Positions 33,720 through 42,113 of a DNA stretch of 64,000 nucleotides are shown here, one piece after another. A program made the translations under genes and the position numbers. The notes beneath the pieces were generated by a model that had not been told where the DNA came from, did not search any database, and saw only the letters and a program-made list of their open reading frames with translations. The DNA is from Amycolatopsis sp. FDAARGOS 1241. GTDB lineage: Bacteria; Actinomycetota; Actinomycetes; Mycobacteriales; Pseudonocardiaceae. Position 1 is the first letter of the stretch. Each line of letters begins with the position of its first letter. The stretch covers positions 4,526,001-4,590,000 of the forward strand of contig NZ_CP069526.1 in NCBI RefSeq assembly GCF_016889705.1. Reading direction: 5' to 3'.

Positions 33720-34610
33720 TCACGACCGGCTCCCCTGCCGCACGACCGCGACCGGGCACGCGGAGTGCACCAGCAGCGCCTGGCTGGTCGACCCGAGCAG
33801 CATCCCCGTGAACCCGCCGCGGCCGCGGCTGCCGACCACCACGAGCTGCGCACCGCCACCGCGCTCCAGCAGCGTCCGCACCGGCCGCCCGCGCACGACC
33901 TCGACCTCGATCGCCAGCTCGGGGAACTTGTCCCGCCAGGGAGCCAGCTGCTCGTCGACGAGCCGGCGTTCGGCGGCGACGTCCGCCTCGGAACCGGCGA
34001 GCCGCAGCCTCCCCTCGGGAGTGATCTCGTTCCAGGTGTGCACGGCGATGAGCGTGGTGCCGCGCGCGGCGGCTTCCTCACACGCGTAGCCGAGCGCGTC
34101 GGTGCTGTCCGGCGAACCGTCCAGCCCGACGAGGACCGGCCCGGCCACCGCGGGCACGTCATCGGGCCGGCGACCGCGCACGACCACCACCGGACACTGC
34201 GCGTGGGCGACGAGCGAGACCGCGGTCGAGCCGACCAGCAGCCCGGTGAACCCGCCCAACCCGCGCGAGCCCAGCACCACGACTTCGGCGCCGGCGCTCT
34301 CGCGCAGGAGCACCCCGACCGGGCTGCCTTCCACGACGACCCGCTCGATCCGCAGCGACGGCCACTGCGCCAGCACCGCGGCCGAAGCCTCGGCCACCCA
34401 CGACTCGGCCCGCGACCGGAACCCCTCCCGCACGGTGGTCACCGAGATCCGCGACACGCCCGGCGCCGGCACCACGTAGGCGTGGACGAGTCTCAGCACC
34501 GCGTCCCGCCGCGCCGCGACCGCCGCGGCCCACACCGCGGCGTGCAGAGCCGAAGCCGAACCGTCCACGCCGGCCAGCACCACGCAGTCGTCACCCGTCG
34601 ACCCGTGCAT
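33720..34610 (-). CDS. Universal stress protein, tandem UspA domains
   Basis: 296 residues in two UspA domains. The first contains VLAGVDGSASALHAAVWAAA and VVLGSRGLGGFTGLLVGSTA, the second VLVGLDGSPDSTDALGYACE and VVVGSRGRGGFTGMLLGSTS. Both loops keep the G-2x-G-9x-G(S/T) ATP motif, unlike the protein at 7.9 kb. ATG 34610 has AGGAGG upstream; the frame is open further but overlaps the CBS gene. It begins ten bases after the CBS-BON stop and is cotranscribed with it. Confidence 0.92.
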   Translation of the reverse strand: MHGSTGDDCVVLAGVDGSASALHAAVWAAAVAARRDAVLRLVHAYVVPAPGVSRISVTTVREGFRSRAESWVAEASAAVLAQWPSLRIERVVVEGSPVGVLLRESAGAEVVVLGSRGLGGFTGLLVGSTAVSLVAHAQCPVVVVRGRRPDDVPAVAGPVLVGLDGSPDSTDALGYACEEAAARGTTLIAVHTWNEITPEGRLRLAGSEADVAAERRLVDEQLAPWRDKFPELAIEVEVVRGRPVRTLLERGGGAQLVVVGSRGRGGFTGMLLGSTSQALLVHSACPVAVVRQGSRS

Positions 34611-34620
34611 CACGCCTCCT

Positions 34621-35184
34621 CTAGGCCAGTTCCACCTCGGTGACGCCCCCGACGGTCTTCGCGAGAGCCGTGACAAGCCGGCGTTCGGCTTCGTCGGTGA
34701 ACGTTCCCCGGACCGTCACGCGGCCACCCGTGACGGACACCGACCAGAGATCGCGGTGTCCCGTGTAGTCGCTGAACAGGCACCGCACCTGCGACGCGAT
34801 GGTGTCGTCGTGCCGCACCAGTGACCGCAGGAGGTCGCGCCGGCTCACGATCCCGGCCAGGCGACCGTCGTCGACGACCGGGATGCTGCGCAGGCGGTCG
34901 ACGAGCATGCGGGCGGCGATGTCGCTGACGTCGGTGTCGAGCCCGGCGACTTCGACCGGCTTGGTCATCGTGGACTCCACGAGCTGGTCGGGCCCCACCG
35001 GTTCGCCCGTCAGCACCCCGGCCAGTGCGTCGGCCTCCGTGAACAGGCCGATCACCCGGTTGTCCTCGTCGACCACGGGCAAGGCGGCGATGCAGTGCTC
35101 CGTGAGCAGGGCGATCGCCTCGCGTACCGGGGTCGCGAGCCCGACCCGGACCACCGGGCGGGTCATGATTTCTCGTGCGCGCAC
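34621..35184 (-). CDS. CBS-CBS-BON domain protein
   Basis: A 187-residue cytoplasmic protein: CBS domain one (residues about 1-60, MTRPVVRVGLATPVREAIAL; ALPVVDEDNRVIGLFTEADA), CBS two (about 72-125; RSIPVVDDGRLAGIVSRRDL) and a BON domain (about 130-187; WSVSVTGGRVTVRGTFTDEA). CBS pairs usually bind AMP, ATP or related nucleotides; BON domains bind membranes or partner proteins. The DosR-regulon protein Rv2626c is a CBS pair. GTG 35184 has GAGGAG upstream, and a DosR-box-like motif lies 64 bases before it. Sensor output is unknown. Confidence 0.9.
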   Translation of the reverse strand: MRAREIMTRPVVRVGLATPVREAIALLTEHCIAALPVVDEDNRVIGLFTEADALAGVLTGEPVGPDQLVESTMTKPVEVAGLDTDVSDIAARMLVDRLRSIPVVDDGRLAGIVSRRDLLRSLVRHDDTIASQVRCLFSDYTGHRDLWSVSVTGGRVTVRGTFTDEAERRLVTALAKTVGGVTEVELA

Positions 35185-35225
35185 GGCTCCTCCTCGTGTC
35201 TTCGGCCGACGAGTCCCACCGTCCC

Positions 35226-36092
35226 TCAGCCGCGGGCGGCGTGGTCAGGGGCCGAGGTCCCGTCCGGGTGGGACGAAAGAGCCTTCAGCAGCGTCGCCGC
35301 GTGGTCAGGCACCTCGCGCTGCAGCCGCCGGTCGGTGCGCTCGTACCCGCGGTCGCGCGGCCGTGGTGGCAGGCTGACGGGTTCGCGCGGCACCTCGTAG
35401 TAGGGCACGCTCCCGAGCAAGTGCGCGATCATGTTGATCCGCCCCCGGCGCTTCTGGTCGCTGTCGACGACGTACCACGGCGCCTCGGGGATGTCGGTGT
35501 GCACGAACATGTCGTCCTTGGCCCGGGAGTAGTCGTCCCAGCGCGTCACCGACTCCAGGTCCACTGTGGACAGCTTCCAGCGCCGCAGCGGGTCCTCGAT
35601 GCGGGCCCGGAACCGGCGTTCCTGCTCGTCGCGGCTGACCGAGAACCAGTACTTGCGCAGCAGGATGCCGTCGCCCACGAGCAGGCGCTCGAAGATCGGG
35701 CACTGCTGCAGGAACCGACGGTACTCGTCCGCGGTGCAGAACCCGAGGATCCGTTCCACGCCGGCACGGTTGTACCAGCTGCGGTCGAACAGCACGATCT
35801 CGCCGGCGGCGGGCAGCAGGTCCACGTACCGCTGGAAGTACCACTGCGTGCGCTCGCGCTCGGTCGGTTTCGGCAGGGCCTCGATCCGCGCGACGCGGGG
35901 GTTGAGGTGCTCGGTGACCCGCTTGATCGTGCTGCCCTTCCCCGCGGCGTCGCGACCCTCGAACACCACCACGATCCGGGCGCCCTCGGCGCGCACCCAT
36001 TCCTGAAGCTTCACCAGCTCGATCTGCAGCCGGGCGAGTTCCTGCTCGTACACGGCGCGCGGGAGCCGTCCGGCCGGGTTCTTGCCGCCCAT
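35226..36092 (-). CDS. ppk2: Polyphosphate kinase 2
   Basis: Transfers phosphate between polyphosphate and nucleoside diphosphates (or monophosphates) in the cytoplasm, usually favouring polyP-driven GTP/ATP formation. The 288-residue single domain has Walker A FEGRDAAGKGSTIKR near residue 47, the lid region YFQRYVDLLPAAGE and Walker B FDRSWYNRAGVERILGF, followed by KDDMFVHTD and the C-terminal YEVPREPVSLPPRPRD. This is a class I PPK2 layout. The ATG overlaps the CBS-BON stop by one base (TGATG), so the sensor protein and kinase are cotranslated. The C-terminal coding end also holds motifs of the next promoter. Confidence 0.93.
   Translation of the reverse strand: MGGKNPAGRLPRAVYEQELARLQIELVKLQEWVRAEGARIVVVFEGRDAAGKGSTIKRVTEHLNPRVARIEALPKPTERERTQWYFQRYVDLLPAAGEIVLFDRSWYNRAGVERILGFCTADEYRRFLQQCPIFERLLVGDGILLRKYWFSVSRDEQERRFRARIEDPLRRWKLSTVDLESVTRWDDYSRAKDDMFVHTDIPEAPWYVVDSDQKRRGRINMIAHLLGSVPYYEVPREPVSLPPRPRDRGYERTDRRLQREVPDHAATLLKALSSHPDGTSAPDHAARG
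35248..35261 (-). promoter_or_regulatory. DosR-box-like motif upstream of CBS-BON gene
   Basis: GGGACCTCGGCCCC on the minus strand lies 64 bases before the GTG at 35184, inside the end of ppk2. A looser neighbour, GGGACGAAAGAGCC, is at 35270-35283 on the plus strand. Similar to the sites at 30614 and 32745. Confidence 0.5.
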
Positions 36093-36721
36093 CAGGCCAC
36101 GTCGTCCCACACGAAGTCGAGGCCGTTGCGGACCTCGACCACACCGGGCACCGCTTCGATCAGGCGGGTCACGGCCGCGATCTCACTGCGCCGTTCGACC
36201 CGGCCCGCCACGGTCACGACCCCGGCGTGAACCATCGCGCGCGCCCGTTCCGGTCCGAGCTGCAGCGCCTTCCACAGCAGCGTCGTCACCTCGTGGTCGA
36301 TGTCGGTGTCCGGCCGCGAGAACAACCCGATCAGATCGCGGCGTGCGACGACCCCCACCGGCCGCCCGTCCGCGACGACGAACAGCCGCCGCAGCCCGGT
36401 CTGGGTGAACCGGGCCGCCACGTCGCAGACCGGTTCCCCGGCCGCCACGGTCCGAGCCGGGCTCGACATCACGTCCTGGGCCGTGCGCGACGGCGCCGAA
36501 GCACGCTGCCACCAGTGGTGGCGACGGTCTTCGCGCAGCAGCCGCACGAGGTCGAATTCGGACACCACGCCGGCGATCAGACCCTGGCGGTCGACCACCG
36601 CCACCGCGCTGATCCCGCGGCGGGTGAGGGTTTCCGCGATCTCCTTGACCGGCGTGTCCAGCCGCGCGCACACCGGCTTCGGCGTCATCACCGCGGCGAC
36701 GGGTGTCGTGCTCGTGTTCAT
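36092..36721 (-). CDS. CBS-CBS-BON domain protein, first gene of the stress operon
   Basis: 209 residues: CBS one (about 8-60; MTPKPVCARLDTPVKEIAET, AVAVVDRQGLIAGVVSEFDL), CBS two (about 80-135; LRRLFVVADGRPVGVVARRD) and BON (about 140-205; VTVAGRVERRSEIAAVTRLI). ATG 36721 is preferred to an upstream in-frame codon because GGAGG lies seven bases in front. Its stop overlaps the ppk2 start. The pairing of an adenylate-sensing module with a polyphosphate kinase suggests energy-state sensing, by inference. A DosR-box-like site lies 92 bases upstream. Confidence 0.9.
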   Translation of the reverse strand: MNTSTTPVAAVMTPKPVCARLDTPVKEIAETLTRRGISAVAVVDRQGLIAGVVSEFDLVRLLREDRRHHWWQRASAPSRTAQDVMSSPARTVAAGEPVCDVAARFTQTGLRRLFVVADGRPVGVVARRDLIGLFSRPDTDIDHEVTTLLWKALQLGPERARAMVHAGVVTVAGRVERRSEIAAVTRLIEAVPGVVEVRNGLDFVWDDVA

Positions 36722-36812
36722 CGGGCCCTCCGCTCCCACGATTCACACTGACCACCCGTCAGCCAACCGCGCGAGCGCCGCCGGGCGCGCCGGTCACAAG
36801 GCACCGCGGCGA

Positions 36813-36826
36813 GGGACCAACGTCAC
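36813..36826 (+). promoter_or_regulatory. DosR-box-like motif at the head of the CBS-BON/ppk2 operon
   Basis: GGGACCAACGTCAC (the left half perfect, the right half GTCAC in place of GTCCC) lies 92 bases upstream of ATG 36721 in the gap after the monooxygenase gene. It is the fifth such motif in this island. Confidence 0.45.
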
Positions 36827-36884
36827 CCGCGCGCAGCGAAGCGGGGGCCGAGCCCTCGCTCGGCCCCCGCTTCGCCGTCGACCG

Positions 36885-38051
36885 CTATGCCGGCTGGGCG
36901 TTCTTCTCCGCCGCGTGGCGCGCCTTGGCCTCCTCCAGTGCCTGGCCCTGCCGCTGGTGCAGCTCGGTGCGCAGCTTCCTGGCCTGCGCTTCCGTGGTGG
37001 CGAGGCGGTCCAGCTGCTGCTGGAAGTGCGGCGCGACGGCCTCGGCGAACAGTTCGTAGTGCCGTGCCGTGGCGGCCGGGTTCGCCCACTCGTGCGCCAT
37101 CATCAAGTAGGCACCGAACCCGCCCTTGGACTGCTCGTCGAGCAGGCTGATCTGGCGGATCGCGTCCTCCGGCGTGCCGATGACGCCGATGCCGCTGGCG
37201 TTGATCCAGTCGACCCGCTCGGTGAACGTCGCCCCGCCGGGCTCGAAGTGCGGGACGGCGGCGACGTGCTGCAGGTAATTGCACCAGTCGTCGAGGCCGT
37301 GCTCGACCTCGGCGTAGGCCTGTTCCTTCGTCTCGGCGAGGTGCATCGGGCCGACCAGGCGCCACCCGCCGCGGTCCATCGTGGCGCCGAACCGCGCGGC
37401 GCGTTCCTCGGCGACGTCCCAGTGCTGGGCCAGCAGATCGAGGTCGCCCGTCATCGTCGCCCCGATCGACAGCAGGCTGAGCCCGTGCTTGCCCGCGATG
37501 CGCGGCCCCGACGGCGAGGCGATCGCCGCGACCCCGACCTCCAGTCCGCCCTGGGTGTACGGGCGCAGCTGGCACAGCGCCTCGCGCAGTTCGTAGCGGG
37601 CGGTCTTGATCGTCACGGGCTCTTCGCCGTTGAGCAGCTGCACCAGGACGTCGGTGTCCTCTTCCAGCGCGCCCCGCTGGCTGAGGGGGTCGAGCCCGAT
37701 CATCGACGCGTCCGTCGGCAGCGAACCCGGGCCGAGGCCGAGCATGAACCGGCCCCGGGTCAGGTGATCGAGCAGGATAGCGCGGTCGGCCACCCACAGC
37801 GGGTTGTGGTAGGGCAACGAGAGCACACCTGTGCCGAGCTTGATGGACTTGGTCTGGGCCGCGACGTGGGCGATGAAGATCTCGGGGCTCGCGATGAGTT
37901 CGACGCCGCACGAGTGGTGCTCGCCGATCCAGGCTTCGTCGTAGCCCAGCCGGTCGAGCAGTTTGATCGTCTCGAGGTCGCGCGCCAGGGCCGCCACCGG
38001 GCTCTTGACCGGTGAGGCGTGGAACGGGGCCATGAAGACGCCGAAACGCAT
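36885..38051 (-). CDS. Luciferase-like (LLM) flavin-dependent monooxygenase
   Basis: A 388-residue FMN/F420-type oxidoreductase. The TIM-barrel start MRFGVFMAPFHASPVKSPVA is followed by GYDEAWIGEHHSCG, LGTGVLSLPYHNPLWVADRA, and GRFMLGLGPGSLPTDASMIG, all standard for bacterial luciferase-like monooxygenases of the limonene-monooxygenase/alkanal type. An unusual lysine/glutamate/glutamine-rich C-terminal helix (residues about 350-388) may be a coiled coil. It is divergent from a GAF-Fis regulator with 213 bases between, so regulation by that protein is likely. The substrate is unknown. Confidence 0.9.
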   Translation of the reverse strand: MRFGVFMAPFHASPVKSPVAALARDLETIKLLDRLGYDEAWIGEHHSCGVELIASPEIFIAHVAAQTKSIKLGTGVLSLPYHNPLWVADRAILLDHLTRGRFMLGLGPGSLPTDASMIGLDPLSQRGALEEDTDVLVQLLNGEEPVTIKTARYELREALCQLRPYTQGGLEVGVAAIASPSGPRIAGKHGLSLLSIGATMTGDLDLLAQHWDVAEERAARFGATMDRGGWRLVGPMHLAETKEQAYAEVEHGLDDWCNYLQHVAAVPHFEPGGATFTERVDWINASGIGVIGTPEDAIRQISLLDEQSKGGFGAYLMMAHEWANPAATARHYELFAEAVAPHFQQQLDRLATTEAQARKLRTELHQRQGQALEEAKARHAAEKNAQPA

Positions 38052-38264
38052 GAGCAGTCCTCCTTGACTGGGCTTGACCGGTCCTGGCGGGGGCGGCCGG
38101 GTGATCGCTTCGGCGACGGTAACGCCGGTGTGCTGCCTCACGTGACGCTCGAGGCGGAACCGTCCAAAAGTTGAACACCCCGCCCGATCGGGGGCTGGCA
38201 CCGCCGCGTGCGGGTCCTGCACACTCGGTGTGCCCAGGCGAGGACGCCCGGAGAGGAGCCGCCT

Positions 38265-39281
38265 GTGCCATCCTCGGACGTCTGGCAACAGTTCCTCGAA
38301 GCCGACCGCCGCGGCTTCGCGCGCCCCGAGATCGAGGAATCGTGGCTGCGGTCGCGCCGATCCGGCGTCGACCCCGAACGCCTCGACCTCGACGCCGCCG
38401 ACTACGACCCCGAGGCTCTGCTGGTGGCCGTCGGCAGCCGGATCATCCCCGGCACCGCGGATCTGCTGGTCGGCGACGCCGCGTCCGTGGCGGTCGTCGA
38501 CCCGCGCGGCACCCTGACCTGGCGCTGGGAATCCGATCCCGCCCTCCGCCGCGACCTGCAGCAGGTCGAAGTGGAACCCGGCCACCGCTACGTCGAGGAC
38601 GGCGTCGGCACCTGCGGCGTCGGCCTGTCCATGGCCGTGCGCTCCGTCTCCATGGTGGTCGGTGCGGAGCACTTCAAGCAGGCCTGGCACCCGTACACGT
38701 GCGCCACCGCGCCCATCGTCGACCCGGTCACCCGGCTGCTCCTGGGTTCGGTCAACGTGTGCTGCCGCGCCGAACACACGAATCGCTTCGTGATGGCGGC
38801 TGTCATCGCCTTCGCCGAACGCCTGCGTTCCGCCCTCCGCGACGCGGCCACGCCCCGCCAGCGCCGCCTCGTCGACGCCCACATGACGTTCCGCTCGATC
38901 CCCGGCGCCACCGTGCTCACCCTCGACAACGAGATCCTGATCAGCGACACGGGTCCGTCGACGGTTCTGCCGGACCGCGCGACGCTGTGGGCGGCCTTGC
39001 GCGAGGCGGGCCCGTCGGCGACCGAACTGAGCTTGCCGGACGGCCGCTTCGCCGCCGTCCGGCCGGTCACGCCGGGGCGCTTCGAGGACGGGTGCGTGCT
39101 GCTGTTCAAGACTTCGTCGCTGGCGGAACGGGAAAACCCGCTGGAGGACGCGGAAGCGGACATCATCCGGGAAGTTCTCGTGGCGTGCCGGGGGAACAAG
39201 ACGGCCGCGGCGGCCCGCCTGAGGATGTCGAGAGGGACGTTGTACAAACGGATCCGCCGGTACGGTCTGGACAACGGCTGA
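38265..39281 (+). CDS. GAF-domain activator with Fis-type HTH (AcoR-like, no AAA+ domain)
   Basis: 338 residues. The N-terminal sequence EEIEESWLRSRRSGVDPERL-like region (residues 20-45) and GAF domain (about 60-190; EVEPGHRYVEDGVGTCGVGL, HPYTCATAPIVDPVTRLLLG) match sensors of the AcoR type. The C-terminal Fis helix-turn-helix is VLVACRGNKTAAAARLRMSR (about 310-330). The sigma-54 AAA+ domain that AcoR carries between these is missing, as is usual for actinobacterial members. The GTG at 38265 has GGAGAGGAG upstream. Its probable target is the divergent monooxygenase gene; a palindrome TCACGTGA sits between them at 38138-38145. Confidence 0.87.
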   Translation: MPSSDVWQQFLEADRRGFARPEIEESWLRSRRSGVDPERLDLDAADYDPEALLVAVGSRIIPGTADLLVGDAASVAVVDPRGTLTWRWESDPALRRDLQQVEVEPGHRYVEDGVGTCGVGLSMAVRSVSMVVGAEHFKQAWHPYTCATAPIVDPVTRLLLGSVNVCCRAEHTNRFVMAAVIAFAERLRSALRDAATPRQRRLVDAHMTFRSIPGATVLTLDNEILISDTGPSTVLPDRATLWAALREAGPSATELSLPDGRFAAVRPVTPGRFEDGCVLLFKTSSLAERENPLEDAEADIIREVLVACRGNKTAAAARLRMSRGTLYKRIRRYGLDNG

Positions 39282-39292
39282 CTTTCCGGACG

Positions 39293-40612
39293 CTACTCCG
39301 CGAGCCCTCGCGCTCCAGTTCCTCGATGACCTGGTCGGTGGCCCACCGGCCGTGGACGTGCACCAATGACAGGTAGAACAACACCGGAGCCGCGGGAGCC
39401 CATGCGTCGCGCCGATCGGGCCGCAGCAGGTAGGGGATCGTCGAGGCCGGCTCGAACTCCACGAAGTCGAAACCGCGGTGTTCGAAGGCGTCCTGGACAC
39501 CCCGGCCGACGTTCTGTTCGAACTGGCGCCTGGTCATCCTTCCCAGCGTCGCGAGGAAGAAGCAGCACCACTGAGAGTTCTCGGTGACCACGGCGAAGGG
39601 GAGCAGCTTGAGGTCGTACTGGTCGGGCCGCAGCTGCAACTCTTCGGCGAGTCCGCGTTCGGCGGCGCGAAAGAGCTGGGGCGCCTCGCCGCCGGGCGAG
39701 TCGAACTCACGGTGCAACCCTTCGTTGGCCGACGAGTTCCACTCGCCTTCCCCGACTCCGACGCGGTCGCTGCGCCGCGCGACCACCAGCCACCCGTCCG
39801 CGGTGACGACGGCGACGTTGAGCCCGAAGCTGATCGCATGAAATCCGGGCTTTCCCGGGGATCGCGTCCGGCGCGGTAGAGGTTGCGCAGCGTGTTGCCA
39901 CCGGGCAGCGGCTTGTCCAGCAGTTGCGTCGCCAGGAAGGTGTAGTAATCGGAGTACTTGAGGTGGAGCGTCACCTCGGACAGTTCGCGCACCCCGCGGC
40001 GGGTCACCACGAAGTCGTGGACGGCGAACCGCGGCCCCGCCCAGCAATAGTCCAGTCCCGCGTCCCGGCGGGCATGCTGCTGCTTGATCACCTCGTCTCT
40101 CAGGTATGCGACGGTCGGCGGCAGGGATACCTCCTGGGGGTCACGATGACCCGCACGTCGGTTTCGGAGATCGCCCGTTCGCCGTTTCCCTCCAGGAGCT
40201 GACAGCTCGTGGTGAGCGGGCCGATCGAGAACCCGGGGAACACCGCCTTCCCGGGGTATCGCCCGCGGGCTCGGTGGTAGCTCTCCCGCCAGCGCGCGAC
40301 CTGCCGTTCGAGGGTCTCCGCCGCCGGGTACGCGGTTCTCAGCAAGGCGCGGATGACATCGAAGAGCAGCGTCTCATTGTACCGCCGGGGATGGGCCCGG
40401 AAGATCTCCCGCGCGGTCCCGTACGCGCACTTGGCCGCGGCCGGCGCGACGCCGCGCATCCTCATCTCGGTCTCGACCAGTGCCGGCAGCGCGCGCAGCC
40501 GCACCGTGGACCACGTGTGCAGGGCTTGCAACCTGACCGCGAACTCGGGTGGGGATGCGGGCTGTCCGGGTGCGGGAGGTTCGCCGAACGGCGCCGGGTG
40601 AGCGGTCGTCAC
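39293..40612 (-). pseudogene. Conserved protein of unknown function, split by about three frameshifts
   Basis: Three successive open frames join into one protein of about 440 residues. Part one runs from GTG 40612 (GGAGG upstream) through RLQALHTWSTVRLRALPALV, AYPAAETLERQVARWRESYH and FPGFSIGPLTTSCQLLEGNG to RVIVTP; part two, shifted near 40137, has QEVSLPPTVAYLRDEVIKQQ, FAVHDFVVTRRGVRELSEVT and LKYSDYYTFLATQLLD; part three, shifted near 39855, has KPGFHAISFGLNVAVVTADG, RAAERGLAEELQLRPDQYDL and HVHGRWATDQVIEELEREG. A last shift in GGG near 39311 would give a stop at 39293; otherwise the frame runs on to 39163 over the convergent regulator. Part three has a Nudix-like feel (AxRGLxEEL). Function unknown. 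Confidence 0.65.
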
Positions 40613-40812
40613 AGTCGAGCCTCCTCGTCGGTGCCGGCGCCGCAGCGGGCCGGCCACCATGATGCCCGACGCCCCAGCCACCCTCCTGACCAGCACTGAT
40701 CGGATTTGGTGGGAAATTTTGCCAGCGCCGGGAGCCCACGAGGATCCTGAGAAACCTCAGCCGGAAACCCCTGCGAACCGCGGGGCACCGCTGTCCGAAT
40801 CGATCGGGGTGG

Positions 40813-41130
40813 ATGATGAACGACCTCAGTGTGACGCCCGCGCAGCTGCTCGTCGGCGTCGGAGTCCTGCTCGTGCTGTGGGTCTGGCGCGTCGGCGCCC
40901 GGCGGGAGCGGGGCGCCGCCGAAGCCGCCCGGCCGGCATCACTGACCGGCCGGGTGGTGGTCAACGCCGGTGTCGTCGTGGCCGTCCAGTGGGTGGTGAT
41001 CGCCCGGACCGACAGCGACTGGCTGCTGTTCGCCGCGCTCGGGCTGCCCGCGTTGTTCGCTGCCCACGCGCTGACTCGCGCGACGACTGTGACGGCCGCC
41101 GACCGGTCGCACCGGGGCGATCGAGGGTGA
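40813..41130 (+). CDS. Small membrane protein of unknown function
   Basis: 105 residues. Three hydrophobic segments are visible: AQLLVGVGVLLVLWVWRVG (near 10-28), VVVNAGVVVAVQWVVIA (near 47-64) and LLFAALGLPALFAAHAL (near 71-87), joined by charged loops. The N-terminus has two consecutive ATG codons (40813 and 40816). No family recognised. Coding character (third-position GC) is good and the length supports a real gene. The downstream 210 bases to the next gene contain a small palindrome GTGGACAGTCCAC near 41216-41228 but no gene. Confidence 0.6.
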   Translation: MMNDLSVTPAQLLVGVGVLLVLWVWRVGARRERGAAEAARPASLTGRVVVNAGVVVAVQWVVIARTDSDWLLFAALGLPALFAAHALTRATTVTAADRSHRGDRG

Positions 41131-41339
41131 TCCGCGCGAACCGGATTGCCGGCGACACAACGGAATCCGCCTGACGAAGGTGAAGCACGAATTTCTCGTA
41201 GTGACACAGTTCACCGTGGACAGTCCACAGTAGACTTACAGCTGTGATCTGCGTCCCCCGCGGGGTTCCGGGGTGAACCCGGAACCGGGGCACGTCGTGG
41301 ATTCGGGTGAGGGGCACTCGAACGACAAGGACGAACAGC

Positions 41340-41876
41340 ATGAAACACCTCAGGGTTCTCGCCATCACCGGCACCGCGGCCGCCGCCATGACCGGCATGG
41401 CCGCGTGCGGCAGTGGGGGCTCGGCCGGCCCGGCTCCCATGCCGGGCGCGTCGCAAGGCTCCGCCTCCGCGGCGCCCGCGCCCGCGACGCTGGGCGAGAC
41501 GAACACTTCGCTCGGCACCGTTCTCACCAACGCCCAGGGATTCACGCTCTACACCTTCGACGAGGACAAGAACGGCATGTCCGCCTGCACCGACAACGGC
41601 TGCAAATCCCTGTGGCCACCGGTCGTCGGCAAGGCGCAGGCGGCCAACGCGGTGAGCTTGCCCGGGCAGCTCGCCACCATCAGCCGATCCGACGGCATCG
41701 AGCAGGCGACGTACAACGGCAAGCCGGTCTACACCTTCGCGCAGGACACCGCTCCCGGGCAGACGAAGGGCGACGGTGTCATGGGCACGTGGCACGCGCT
41801 CGTGATCACGGGCGGGTCCGTACCGCCGGCCACCGGGAACGGCACGGCCTCCACCGGCGGTGGCTACACCTACTGA
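41340..41876 (+). CDS. Secreted lipoprotein with COG4315-type repeats
   Basis: 178-residue extracytoplasmic lipoprotein. Signal: MKHLRVLAITGTAAAAMTGM then AACG, with the lipidated cysteine at 23. A Pro/Ala/Ser linker follows, then two related repeats: VLTNAQGFTLYTFDEDKNGM with CKSLWPPVVG, and QATYNGKPVYTFAQDTAPGQ with GVMGTWHALV. This paired pattern is the secreted repeat family (COG4315), function unknown. AAGGAC precedes the ATG. The end is followed by decayed genes, so no operon partner is visible. Confidence 0.85.
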   Translation: MKHLRVLAITGTAAAAMTGMAACGSGGSAGPAPMPGASQGSASAAPAPATLGETNTSLGTVLTNAQGFTLYTFDEDKNGMSACTDNGCKSLWPPVVGKAQAANAVSLPGQLATISRSDGIEQATYNGKPVYTFAQDTAPGQTKGDGVMGTWHALVITGGSVPPATGNGTASTGGGYTY

Positions 41877-41910
41877 CCGCGACGCGTGAGCTCTCCTCGG
41901 CTGCCACGGG

Positions 41911-42105
41911 TCACGGGGTTCCCGGCGTCACCAGCCCGGTTTCGTACGCGGCGATGACCAGCTGGGCCCGGTCGTGGGCGTCGAGCTTGGTCATGATGCG
42001 GGCGATGTGCGTTTTCGCCGTGAGAGGGCTGACGTGCAGCTCGCGGGCGAGGTCGTCGTTGGAACGGCCGCGGGCCACGAGGCCGAGGACTTACCGTTCG
42101 CGGTC
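41911..42105 (-). pseudogene. LuxR/NarL response-regulator remnant (C-terminal HTH only)
   Basis: Only the DNA-binding end survives: DRER, an in-frame TAA where a Glu codon is expected (RER-stop-VLGLVARG), then RSNDDLARELHVSPLTAKTH and IARIMTKLDAHDRAQLVIAA, ending at TGA 41911. The receiver domain is missing; upstream sequence belongs to an unrelated plus-strand membrane gene. The break therefore looks like a deletion junction near 42108. It is not evidence for a functional DosR-type regulator. Confidence 0.75.
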
Positions 42106-42113
42106 GTGGCGCG

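Noticed and set aside
41911..42105. The LuxR-type HTH as the DosR regulator of the stress island
   Set aside because: Only the C-terminal tail is left, with an in-frame stop and no receiver domain.
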